Shown here in pieces: positions 24,349-35,204 of a DNA stretch of 64,000 nt; position 1 is the first letter of the stretch, and each line of letters starts with the position of its first letter. The notes beneath the pieces were generated by a model that saw only the letters and a program-made list of their open reading frames with translations, did not search any database and was not told the origin of the DNA. A program made the translations under genes and the position numbers. The DNA comes from Dryas octopetala (taxonomy: Eukaryota > Streptophyta > Magnoliopsida > Rosales > Rosaceae): contig OY992839.1 in the NCBI GenBank assembly GCA_963921425.1, forward strand, positions 18,522,910-18,586,909, written 5' to 3'.

Positions 24349-25130
24349 ACTGATGCAGACCAGTTGGCTTTGATACGTATAAATATATAATGGAGAACAT
24401 GTCCGGTTCTAACATGAATGTATTACGGACCCAATTTTGAAATGGAGAAAGAGCATAGCAGGAAGGAAACAGAGTAGTTTGAAATTTTACTTTTTATTAA
24501 ATTAAACAGTTTTGGGAAGGTAAATTATATTTATACCCAACAATTTGCTCTTCTAACCTTGCACTATTTTTAATAAGAATAGACAATTATAATTTATACG
24601 CAATATGAATTGGTTTTTAAGCACAAATGATGTTTTTTTTTTAAAAACAAATTCAATTTACTCTTTATACCCTATGCAGGAACCATTCGATGGCCACCAA
24701 CCAAACAAAACAAAAGTATTCGGCTGCTGACTACTTAATGGCTTACAAAGATTTGGTAATCTCCCGCCGAATTGACATTTAGCAAACTTTTTTGAAACCA
24801 CTTTGTGTAGGGGTGCAATTTGGATTGGAAAATCCTATTCTAAGCCAAAAAAATGGTCCTTGACTCAAATCCGAAAATCCTAAAAGATATTGTATTGGAA
24901 TTAGAATGCATTTGTACATTTCAATCTGATTTGAATTTTGATCAAATAATTTCAATTAATTTTGAAATATTCCAAATATACACATATACAATAGCAACTT
25001 GTATTAGTTTTCCACAATTCTCGTGGGATTGACCTCGCAGTCTAAATAACAATGATTTGTATACTTGTAAGTTAAATAAAACAACAATAGGAGCTTGAAA
25101 AATTTATAAGGTGTTGAGTTTTGGAAATAC
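24349..25130. other. Intergenic DNA with a hAT-like terminal fragment
   Basis: Contains the POP1 3' flank (AT-rich). Near 24808 'taggggtgcaatttggattg' resembles the terminus of the hAT-type element at 50543-51176; I could not find its matching end. No gene. Confidence 0.35.
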
Positions 25131-25477
25131 CTTTGGTCATATGAGAGGTTTAGGCTTTGTAGGTGAAGGGTCAAAATCAAGTGCTCCTACAACCAATTTT
25201 GTTAAAGCCGTAGAACCTAAGTCTTCCAAAATAGCTTCTTAATTTTTAGTGTCTCATCCTTCTAAGGTAGCTCCCAAGTCAAAGATTATACCCATGTGTT
25301 ATCATTGTGGTAGGCCTGACCACATTAGGCTTAGATGTAACCTTCTTAGAAAGAACACTAAGAATTTTTTTAAGCCTATAATGAACAATGGTAGAAATTC
25401 TCTTCAAGGTCAAGTTCATGCACTTATTAATGGGGCTAATAGGATTTCAAAGTCTATTTCCCATTTCATGCATACCA
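25131..25477 (+). pseudogene. Copia-type gag fragment with zinc knuckle, interrupted by a second copia element
   Basis: On the plus strand the frame reads 'GHMRGLGFVGEG', then 'KIIPMCYHCGRPDHIRLRC', a CX2CX4HX4C zinc knuckle typical of retroelement Gag, followed by basic residues. A TAA stop at about 25240 breaks the frame before the knuckle. At 25477 the sequence is cut by insertion of the element at 25478-32030; the host sequence resumes at 32031 after the target duplication. An old, truncated retroelement relic in the opposite orientation to its invader. Confidence 0.7.
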
Positions 25478-25954
25478 TGTAAACCATATATATCAACTAT
25501 CAGATATATACTACAGTCACACATGTATAAGAACACAAAGAACATCTCTGCAGTGACTTACTAGATGTTGAAGAAGTCATAGCTAAGACTAGAACTAGGC
25601 TTCTACTCTCTCTAGAACTTTGGTGCACTGATTTATGGGGCTCAGATTTCTGCAGTATGTATGAGAGCAGAGACTAGCTCTACTTATAAGGGATGCCTAG
25701 GCTAGTCCTACTCATAATGGACTTAGTGCCGAGATACAAGTTTGCTCCCTTAAGGTTAGAGTCTTATTCCATGTTTAAGTGAGCAAAGCCAGCTCAGAAG
25801 AGGTCCCTTAATCCATATAGAACATTGATAACACAGCTGGTCTAAGGATGTATCTGGATTGCCCTAGGTAAAACCCAATTTCTTGGTCCTTAAGTCATGA
25901 TGAGTTGTTATAGTAATTAAAGTGTACTAATGTTGTCCATATAGAATTCTTACA
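25478..25954 (-). repeat. Left LTR of the degenerate copia element
   Basis: 477 bp, from TGTAAACCATATATATC to ATAGAATTCTTACA. Paired with 31553-32030. On the minus strand this is the 3' LTR. Confidence 0.9.
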
Positions 25955-26300
25955 TTCTCCCACTTGGACAACACTAATCCACACAACAAGAACACCAAAA
26001 ATTGTACCAAAGAATCCTTAGTGATCACGTTAGATTTACTAGAGCATAACTATCTTCAAGACTTGGTCAATTTTTGACATTAATTCAAAACTACAGAAAA
26101 TCATGAGATAAAAGATGAGATAAAAGAAACTGCATATGGAAACTGAAACCATATACCATATGCTCAGCCCACTGGAAGATTTCAAAAGAAATCTTACTAT
26201 GCTTCGGAAATGAAGCTCTTTTACAAGAAAAACTTGTGTACCTGTAAGTACCTGTCTAATGAACTATTAACAAGACTTATAACTTAACAAATATGAGAAT

Positions 26301-28528
26301 TCACTGTAATGATAGCCTTAAAATGAAAAATTGGTAAAAACCAAAATACATACATAAATATCCAAATTCGAAAACATTACCAAATGTCTGAAAAGGAAAT
26401 AACAGAAAATAGTAGAAATGAAAAAGAACTAAAACAGAAAACAAGTTACTCCATTGATCAACAGATTCCACGTTCTCAGCTAATCCCATTTTGGAAACAA
26501 AATCTAGGAAAACTTTAACTGGTAATGCCTCAGTGAATGGATCTGCCAACTGTGCTTTAGTGGAAATATGCACTACCTGCAACTCTCCATTTCTGACTCG
26601 TTCTCTCACCATTAGATACTTAGACTCTATATGTTTAGAACTCGAAGACCTTTTGTTATTCTTGGCAAAAAACACAGCAGCATTGTTATCACAATGCAAG
26701 ACTAAAGGGTTTGTAATGGAATCCACTATTTTGAACTCTTTGATAAAATTTCGCAGCCATAAAGCTTCCACAGCTGTCTCATGTAGTGCCACAAACTCAG
26801 CTTGCATGGTAGAAGTAGTTGTGAGAGTTTGCTTGGTACTTTTCCAAGACACAGCTCCACCAGCCATCATGAAAATACATCCTGTAGTAGATTTGTAGTC
26901 ATCACTGCCACCTGCAAAATCTTAATCTCCATATCCTACCACTTCAAGCTCTCCAGTACCACTCCTATAAACCATCATCTAGTCTTTAGTTCTTTGCAGA
27001 TATCGCAGAACTTTCTTCCCTGCAATCCAGTGTTGTTGGCCTAGATTGAGTTGGTATCTGCTAAGCATAGACACTGAATGTGCCAAATTTGGCCTGGTGC
27101 ACATGTGCACACTTGTGCATACATGAGACTACTAACTAAGGAAGCGTAAGGCTTGGAGTTTATCTCAGTCTTTTCAATCTTATTTCTAGGACATTGACCT
27201 TGATGAAGCTTATCACTTTTACTCATAGGAGTCTCTCCAGATGCACAGTTTTGCATGTCAAACCTTTTAAGGACTTTGTTAATGTAATTCCTTTGTGAAA
27301 GTCCTAAAAGACCATGCTTTCTATGTCTGCATATTTCGATTCCTAGAACAAATGAAGCTTCACCTAAGTCTTTCATGTCAAAACTGTTTGAGTGAAAAGA
27401 CTTGGTTTCATTTAACAAATTCAAGTCATTGCTGGCCAACAAGATGTCATCTACATAAAGGACAAGGAAAATGAAATGGCTCCCAATGATCTTAAGGTAA
27501 ATACACTCATCTAAGGGATTCTCTACAAAACCATTAGAAATCACAACAAAGTCAAATTTCAAGTACGGCCTTGAAGCTTGCTTTAAGCCATAGATTGACC
27601 TTTTAAGCTTACACACCATGTTTTCAGTGCCTTGCTCGATGTAACCCTCTGGTTGAATCATGTATATCTCCTCCCCCAAGTCTCTATTTAAAAATGTTGT
27701 CTTGATATCCATTTGATGAAGTTCCATGTTTAAATATGCAACCAAAACCATTATAATCCGAAATGCATGTTTGGTAGAAACAGGTGAAAAAGTCTCTATG
27801 TAATCTATTCCCTCATTTTGTGTGAATCCCTTGGCTACTAGTCTAGCCTTATACCTTTATATTTTACCATCAGAACCTCTTTTTGTCTTTAAAACCCACT
27901 TGCAGCCTATAGGTTTGATATTTGCAAGTGGTTCGACTAAATCCCAAACTCCATTCTTGGACATAAACTCCAATTCTGATTCCATAGCCCTTCTCCAATC
28001 TTCAACTTGATCACTACCAATACCCTCCTTGAAACTCAATGGACCAGTCTCCTCACCAAAATCAATTTCTTGCAAATAAACCATGTAATCTTCTAAAATA
28101 GCTGATCTTCTTACTCTTTGTGATTGTCTTCTAGGTGTCTCTTTAGCTTGTGGTACTAAAACTTGGTTTTCTAGGATTTGATTGTGTCCATTTTCTACTG
28201 AAGGTTGGTCTTGTTTGATGGTTTCATTATTCCTAAGGTTATGATCGAAGACTGTAAGCTCAGGTGTGTTAGCAGTGATTTCAGGTTGTTCCTCTAAAAC
28301 AAAGTCATAAAAAGAGTGACTAGGACTTGAACCTGTAAACTCTAAGAACTTGGCCTTATTTGGCTCAACAATCCTTGTGTGATTGTTGGGACAATAAAAT
28401 TTGTAACCTTTAGACTTGTCTGGATAACCAATGAAGTAAGCACTTACTGTCTTGGCATCAAATTTCTTTTCTTGAGGGTTATGTAGTCTAGCTTCTGCTT
28501 TACATCCCCAAATGTGGAAGTGAAACAA
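26301..28528 (-). pseudogene. Copia RT and RNase H region, broken
   Basis: Minus strand, in transcription order. 28528-27857 carries the integrase C-terminal region ('MFHFHIWGCKAEARLHNP', 'FIGYPDKSKGYKFY') and the linker into RT ('WDLVEPLANIKPIGCKWVLK'). 27751-27041 carries the RT core, with 'MDIKTTFLNRDLGEEIYM', 'SIYGLKQASR' and the catalytic YVDD (about 27450). 26870-26301 is RNase H with 'AVSWKSTKQ', 'STMQAEFVAL', 'LHCDNNAAV' and 'KHIESKY'. The pieces lie in different frames with intervening stops, so the polyprotein is not translatable in one piece. Confidence 0.85.
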
Positions 28529-28539
28529 GCTAGGCTTTC

Positions 28540-30250
28540 TGGTTGTCCATAGTTCAAAAGGTGTCTTCTTGACTGCTTTACTATGAACCCTATTTCAAAT
28601 GTAATTTGCTATTTTTATGGCTTCTCCCCACAAGAATTTAGGCAAGTCAGTAGCACACACCATGCTTCTCACCATGTTTAGAAGGGTTCTATTCCAACTT
28701 TTTGCAACTCCATTGTGTTCTTGAGTGTCAGGTGTAGTGTACTAAGCTTGTATGCCTTGTTCTTAGAGGAACAAGGCAAAAGGTCCTTTATTTTACCCAA
28801 ATTCGTCATACCTACCAAAGAACTCACCTCCCCATCAGATCTCACTATCTTAATGGACATGTTCAACTGCTTTTCTACTTTAGCTTTAAAAATTTTGAAG
28901 GTTTCTAAAGGTTGTGATTTTTCTGAAATGAGATATAAGTAACAATATCTTGAGAAATCATCTATGAAAGTTATGAAATATTGATTTCTATATATATTTT
29001 GAGTTGGGAAGGGGCCACAAATGCCTGTGTGGATTATTTCTAGAAGTTGTTGGCTTCGGTTAGAGGTTTTCTTCTTAGAATTGGTCAGTTTGCCTTTTAT
29101 GCATTCTACACAAATATCAAAAATATGTATAATCTAGTTTTGGTAGAATGTTATCCTTTTCCAATTAATGTAACCTTTCTTTAGAGATATGCCACAGTCT
29201 TTTGTGCCATAGGAAAGATGAACTTTCCTTTGAACTAGTCTTTTGTTCCCTATAGTATTCTCAATTAGAAAATTTTCAGCAAACATATCATGTATTAGTT
29301 TTCAATATCCATCAAATGATAAAGCTTTACCAATAGAAACTGAATTGAAATAAAGGTGAAAGCCATCTTTATTGAGATTAAAAGTAAATCCGAAATCAAC
29401 AAGTTTAGAAATTGAAACTAAGTTCCTTCTCATAGAAGGAATGACAAATACATTGTCCAACTCTAATATAAAACCTAAATCTAACTTAAGCCTAAAAGCT
29501 CCTATGGCCTTCACAGCTACTCTAACTCTAACTCCATTGCCTGCACAGACTCTGGATTCCTCCTCACTTGGTGTCCTTTTTCTTGTCAAACCCTGCATAG
29601 TATTAGAAATGTGTATGGGTGAGCCTGTATCTAACAACCAAGTGTGTGAAGGAATTGTAATTAAATTACTGTCTAAGCAATTGTAAATGTGTATCTTACC
29701 CTTCTTAGCTAGCCAATTCTCTTATAGTTGAAACAATTTCTCTTCATATGACCTTCATTCTTACAGAAAAAACACTTAAAAGGAGTCGTTTGAACTGGCC
29801 TTAGGTTATGAGAAGTGCTAGGGGTGGATTTGACAGGTTGAGAGTTGATCTTAGGAGTCTGATTGTCTTTTGTAGCCTTATTCTTGTCTTTCTTGAAATA
29901 GTTTTTAATAACCAAATTGACAACTACTTCACCATTCTCCTTTCTAATCCTTTCTTCTTCTTGGACACAAATGGAGATGAGTTCATTCAAACTCTATTTG
30001 TCTTTCTAAGTGTTGTAAGTAGTCCTTAGTTGTCCATATTGTTGTGGCAGAAAATTCAATGCCATATGAACCAGAAAAGAGTCAGAAATTGCAATTTCCA
30101 GGGATTTGAGCTTAGATGCAATATCTATAAGCTTTATAATGTGTTCACGCACACTTCCCTGTCCATCATATTTCGTAGAGGTCAAGGCAGTCATCAAGTT
30201 ACCAGTTTCTGCTTTTTTCAGACTCCTTAAACTTCTCATCAACATCTTCT
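28540..30250 (-). pseudogene. Copia Gag, protease and integrase core region, broken
   Basis: Minus strand. 30245-30006 shows a UBN2-type Gag segment ('VREHIIKLIDIASKLKS', 'FLPQQYGQL'). 29990-29709 has basic linker and a zinc knuckle 'CFFCKNEGHMKRNC'. 29637-29302 has the protease 'LDTGSPIHIS' and pre-integrase 'MRRNLVSISKLVDFGF'. 28866-28560 contains integrase-core remnants ('KIVRSDGEV', out-of-frame 'HNGVAER'-like words). Multiple frameshifts separate them. Confidence 0.75.
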
Positions 30251-31552
30251 AGGAAATCCTTAGCATTGTCACAAACATTTATCCCTCCTCTAACAGTGTC
30301 AGTCATGGCTTTCTGCATAATCAGTAAGGCCATCCTATTCAATCTCTCCCACTTTTCCATCTTAACTTTTCCTCAGTTTTGTTCTCAGGGGTGATTTGCT
30401 CAGGTTTGTCTTCTCTCAAGGCTAGGTCATGCTCGGATAAGCCTAGGTAAATTTCTACATCTTGTTTCTATTTCTTAAAATTGGTGCCAGTGAATGTCTC
30501 TATTTGAGCAAAGTTGGAGTTAACTGGAAAATAAAACATACAAAAGTGTCTAAGAATCTTTATATTGCAGAGAATTCAAACATACTTTAAGAAAACATAA
30601 TACTGTTTATGCAAAATCAAGTAACACTTTTGAGCAAGATAGCTTAACATGCATGTATTCATTCTTTATCATATTACCAGATAATAGGGAAGACATTTTC
30701 TAGATAGTCTCTACACCTTTAGGCAAGAAGAAAATATCTACAATTATCCTTATGTTTTTCCTAATCTGTAACATGCCAGTATCAAGTCTGTTTAGTTAAA
30801 ATCTTTGGGAAATAAACTATTAATTTGATATTGCAAGTTTGATATTAAACTGTAATCTCTAAAAACTGTAACTGAGTTATATTGCTTTGGTAATGCTAAT
30901 CAATTTGAATTTAGGATTAAGATCAAGAGATTCTATAAGCATCATATATGGCAGCATATTGCATATAAATAAAATAATTGCTTAAATAGATATATTCAGT
31001 TATGCAAATATGCAGACATCGCAGCTATGAAGCATCCCATAATCAAGATAGGAAAAATAGCATATATGCATAATCAATTTAATTCCATCCAACACAACAA
31101 TGGGGCAGTATGCTTTAACATAAACCTATATGCACCCTCATATGTGCTCTAAGAGAGATAGTAGAACTTACCTGGAGCATAAGACTCCTGCTGCACCAGT
31201 TAGTCACAATATTGCAGAATAACAAGGACAAAACTTGCACAGAACTAGAACTAAAAAACAAATGATTTCTTGAAATATCATTGTAATTCCTAAAGACCCC
31301 AATTCTGTTTTTCCTTTTCAGAAGTTAGAAACAATAAACAAGAGTGTTGTTTCAAAACCATCTGAATCGAGTTTTACCATATGGGCCTTAAGTTACAAAT
31401 TTGGACTTTTAAAACAAAAAATGAACTTGAAGACCTAACACTTATAAGGAACAAAACATATGCAATTTGCATGCTTTTTCGTTTCTTGTTAAATAACCAT
31501 CAATTAGACAAAATTTTGATCTTTAAACATGTATGAAAGCTCTGATACCACA

Positions 31553-32030
31553 TGTAAACCATATATATCAACTATTATATATATACTACAGTCACACATG
31601 TATAAGAACACAAAGAACATCTCTGCTTGCACACAATGACTTACCAGATGTTGAAGAAGTCATGGCTAAGACTAGAACTAGGCTTCTACTTTCTCTACAA
31701 CTTTGATGCACTAATTTATGGGACTCAGATTGTTGCAGTATATATGAGAGCATGGACTAGCTCTACTTATAAGGGATGTCTAGGCTAGTCCAAATGGACT
31801 TAGTGCAGAGATACAAGTATGCTCCCTTAAGGTTAGAGTCCTATTCCATATTTAAGTGAGCAAAGCCAGCTTATAAGAAGTCCCTCAATCCATATAGAAC
31901 ATTGATAACACAGCTGGTCTAAGGATGTATCCGGATTGCTCTTGGTAAACCCAATTTATCAATCCTTAAGTCATGATGAGTTGTTGTACTAATCAAAGTG
32001 TACTAATGTTGTCCATATAGAAATCTTACA
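31553..32030 (-). repeat. Right LTR of the degenerate copia element
   Basis: 478 bp, matching 25478-25954 with visible differences. On the minus strand it is the 5' LTR and lies two bases from the primer-binding site. Confidence 0.9.
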
Positions 32031-32035
32031 TACCA

Positions 32036-32660
32036 TGCATCTTACATGATTTATGCATTGTTCTCAGTTAGGCTTTTGATGATTTTGAATAACTTTTGAT
32101 AAACGGTTGAGTTTATTTTAAATTCAAGCTAGTATGCTTCGCTATTTTGCTTAATATATCGTTCTAATAGTACTTAGTTTCCTATAACCATGTTAATGTA
32201 AACTTTGTAATTGGCTATTTCTTAAGACAAAAACATCAATGTGTAAGCACTAGGTTAGATAGTTTATGTGAGTTGGGTTATGGTCATGTTCGGAGCAATG
32301 GAGAGTGAAGCATATTCATCAAGGTTCGAGTTCGAAGCGTTTTTCGGAGGTGAGTTTCGATGTTCAATTCTTTTAGGTGATTGTTTGGGAGGATCAATCT
32401 TTCGCGTGGAAAATATTTTTTGAAAAAATCTCCCAGAGGATCAATCATATGGCTAGGAGGATCGATCCTCCAGAAGCTTGTGATTTAGCGTTAATCATGT
32501 AGGATTGATCCTATCAACTTTTGACAGTTTTGTAAACCCCTTTGTAGGATTCATCTTGAATTTTTGCCGGTGTTTTTCTTTTCTTTGAAAAATTGATCTG
32601 TAACATTATGAACTGTAGGATCGATTTCGCGAACTTTTTTCTAAAATTTGACTTTTTCTA
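32036..32660. other. Intergenic retroelement debris
   Basis: Continuation of the host sequence of the copia insertion. Around 32380-32640 the words 'aggatcgatcct' and 'aggattgatcct' recur in both orientations. No ORF with a recognisable domain. Confidence 0.35.
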
Positions 32661-32666
32661 ATCCTC

Positions 32667-34524
32667 ATGTCAAACAACTTACAAGGAACCATACCACAAA
32701 GTCTTGGTGACTGTAAGAATTTGTTAGTTTTGGTTCTTTCTCAAAATAATCTTAGCGGTCTCATTCCGAAACAAGTCATTGGCTTATCATCCTTGTCACA
32801 AGTTTTGGATCTATCCAGCAACCAATTTACTGAATCCATTCCTATGGAAGTAGTTAATTTGGTAAATTTTGTTTCCCTGGATATTTCTGAAAACAATTTG
32901 TCAGGTGAGATTCCACAAACTTAGGGAGTTGCACATGTTTGACAAGTTTGTACTTGAAAGGAAACTTATTGCAAGGGTCAATTCCTGAATCCTTGAGTAT
33001 TTTGAGAAAGATTCAAGATTTAGACCTCTTTAGTAACGACTTGTCTGGCAAAATTCCCAACTACTTGGAGACCTTCAACTTCTTGCAGAATTTGAACCTA
33101 TCATTCAATGATTTTGAAGGTGCAGTACCAATGCAAGGAGTTTTCAAGAATACTAGTGCGCTTTCTATCATGGCAAACGCAGGGCTCTGCGTTGGTATAC
33201 CTCGTTTAACATTTTCGAAATGCATGTCCTATCAATCTAAGCAAGGATCATCTTCTGTACTGAAACTAATTATCCTAATTGTTTGTGAGGTTATTGGATT
33301 TGCCTTAGTACTGTTTTATATGCTTCTTTATCGAAAAAAAAAAGAAGAGAACTTAAGTCAGTTTCAGGATCATCATTGGGGCTTTCACTCTTGAAAAGTG
33401 TCATATGGAGATCTCTTTGAAGCAATTGTTGGGTTATCTTCTATGAATTTGATTGGTATTGGTAGTTTTGGGTCTGTGTACAGGTGAATTCTCAACCTGG
33501 AAAAAAGAATTGTTGCAGTGAAAGTACTCAATCTTCAAAGCTTAAGAGCAGCTAAAAGCTTTATAGCTGAATGTGAAGTCTTGAAAAGCATCAGGCACCG
33601 GAATCTTGTCAAGGTACTGATTGTGTGTTCAATTATTGATTTTCAAGGAAACGATTTCAAAGCTTTGGTCTTTAAGTTGATGGTGAATAGAAGTCTAGAA
33701 GAATGGCTGCATACTATAGCTTATAGAGTAGCTGGGGCACCTATTGTGCAGGGGTATTTGAATCTTATTCAGAGGGTAAACATTGCCATTGACATAGCTA
33801 GTGCTCTGGAATATTTGCACAACCCCTGTCACAAGCCAATGGTTCGTTGTGATTTAAAGCCCGGTAACATTTTCTTGGACAATGACATGACTGCATGCGT
33901 TGGTGATTTTGGTTTAGCAAAGTATCTCCCAAATGCTTCTTCTCCACTTCCTTTACATGAAAGCACTTCCAATGCAATAAAATGTTCCATCAGCTATACT
34001 ACCCCAGGTAACAAGATTCGGATCCTCTGCATGTTTACTACTTACTTTTGTCTGACGTTCAATCCTAACATTGAATTTATGCTTCAACTTCTTTTTGACA
34101 AATTTTTTTTTGCAATTCTTTTTATTTTGTAGAGTATGGAATGAGAAACAAAATGTTAACATATGGGGATGTGTATAGCTATGGATTGTTGCTATCAGAG
34201 ATGTTTACAGGCAAGAGGCCGCCGAATGACGTGTTCAAAGATGGTCTGAACCTACACGCGTGGAAGAAATACGTGATCCATTTCTTCTTCAAAGTTAAGA
34301 ATACAGAACTAGTACGAATCATCTCCGAAATAACCAAAGACAAAGAGTTGAGGAGTGCTTGATTTCCATTGTTGGGATATATAGGAATTGTTTGTTCGAC
34401 AAGTTTGGTCGGAGAGCGAATGGAGATTAGCAAGGATGTAGCTGAATTATGTCAAATTAAGGATGTACTAATTGAAACCAGCATGCCTAGAGAGCATATG
34501 ATCACGGCCCTAAGTAGTAAGTAA
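32667..34524 (+). pseudogene. LRR receptor-like kinase (class XII, FLS2/EFR/Xa21 type), truncated and broken
   Basis: The plus strand shows the last four or five LRRs ('NNLQGTIPQSLGDCKNL', 'LDLSSNQFTESIP', 'LDLFSNDLSGKIP'), the terminal 'GVFKNTSALS' motif, a transmembrane segment ('LIILIVCEVIGFALVLFYML') at about 33265-33330, and a kinase domain. The kinase has 'GIGSFGSV', 'VAVKV', 'IRHRNLVKVL', 'RCDLKPGN', DFG and 'YGDVYSYG'. The class XII intron before the EYG motif is kept (34008-34132). Damage: a 1-bp loss near 32920, TGA stops at 33392 and 33485, another frameshift near 34350, and no signal peptide or N-terminal LRRs. The catalytic-loop motif reads RCD instead of the non-RD HCD. Intact relatives are immune receptors sensing microbial peptides; this copy cannot encode one. 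Confidence 0.88.
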
Positions 34525-35200
34525 CAGCTTGTCACCATAATTTTAACATCATATAAAAAGATATAAATTGAAGTTTAAGTTGTTTAACATCAACGATAAT
34601 ATTTATCCAAGCACTAATATTTTTTTTTTCAGAAACAAGTATAGGAATTTTTTTTGTCTTTTATGTCTAAACTACACACCAAATCATGACTCTTCTTTTG
34701 TTTTTCTAGATATTAGATTAATGTTTAGGACCGTTATTCAAATAAGTAACAATTTAGTGCCATATGATGGAACTATGGAACATGAAGTATTCATGTACTT
34801 CAACGTAAAGGGAATGCTACTATCTTTCTCTTTAATTAGAGTGGCTTTAGTCATTTGAGATTTCTCATTGGTTGCATAATTGCATTCTTAACAGAACAAT
34901 ATGTATCTTAAAAATAATTAATTGATTGTCTAATAATAATTAATTTTAACTTGACCAAAAACTAGACCGTTCAGATTATAAAATTAGTTATGTGGTGAGC
35001 TCAAAAGCATGATTAACTTTACACCAAACCCTACCCGAGATATCATAAATGGTAAGTTCATCGGCCAAATTAAATACTAAAAGTAATAAAAGACAATTAA
35101 AAATGTCCAAAAATTAATAAAAACATTAAATGCGGGGCCTAGCAAACAACCTTATTTGGCCAAAATCCACCTTACATCACTGCCATAGATTTGGATTCGC
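34525..35200. other. Intergenic, with a relic of the 16044-16436 MITE family
   Basis: AT-rich. Positions 34965-35035 resemble one arm of the MITE at 16044-16436 ('cagattataaaattagttat' then 'ggtgagctcaaaagcat'). No gene seen. Confidence 0.35.
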
Positions 35201-35204
35201 CTCG

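Larger units (their letters stand above)
25478..32030 (-). mobile_element. Degenerate full-length Ty1/copia retrotransposon
   Basis: LTRs at 25478-25954 and 31553-32030 (TG...CA) with the perfect 5-bp target duplication TACCA at 25473-25477 and 32031-32035. The primer-binding site (TGGTATCAGAGC, minus strand) is at 31539-31550 and the polypurine tract (CAAGTGGGAGAA) at 25955-25966. Minus-strand domain order is Gag, zinc knuckle, protease, integrase, RT, RNase H, as in Ty1/copia. Several frameshifts and stops break the polyprotein, and the LTRs differ by visible substitutions and an indel near 25550/31625, so it is older than the element at 6784-10263. Confidence 0.92.
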
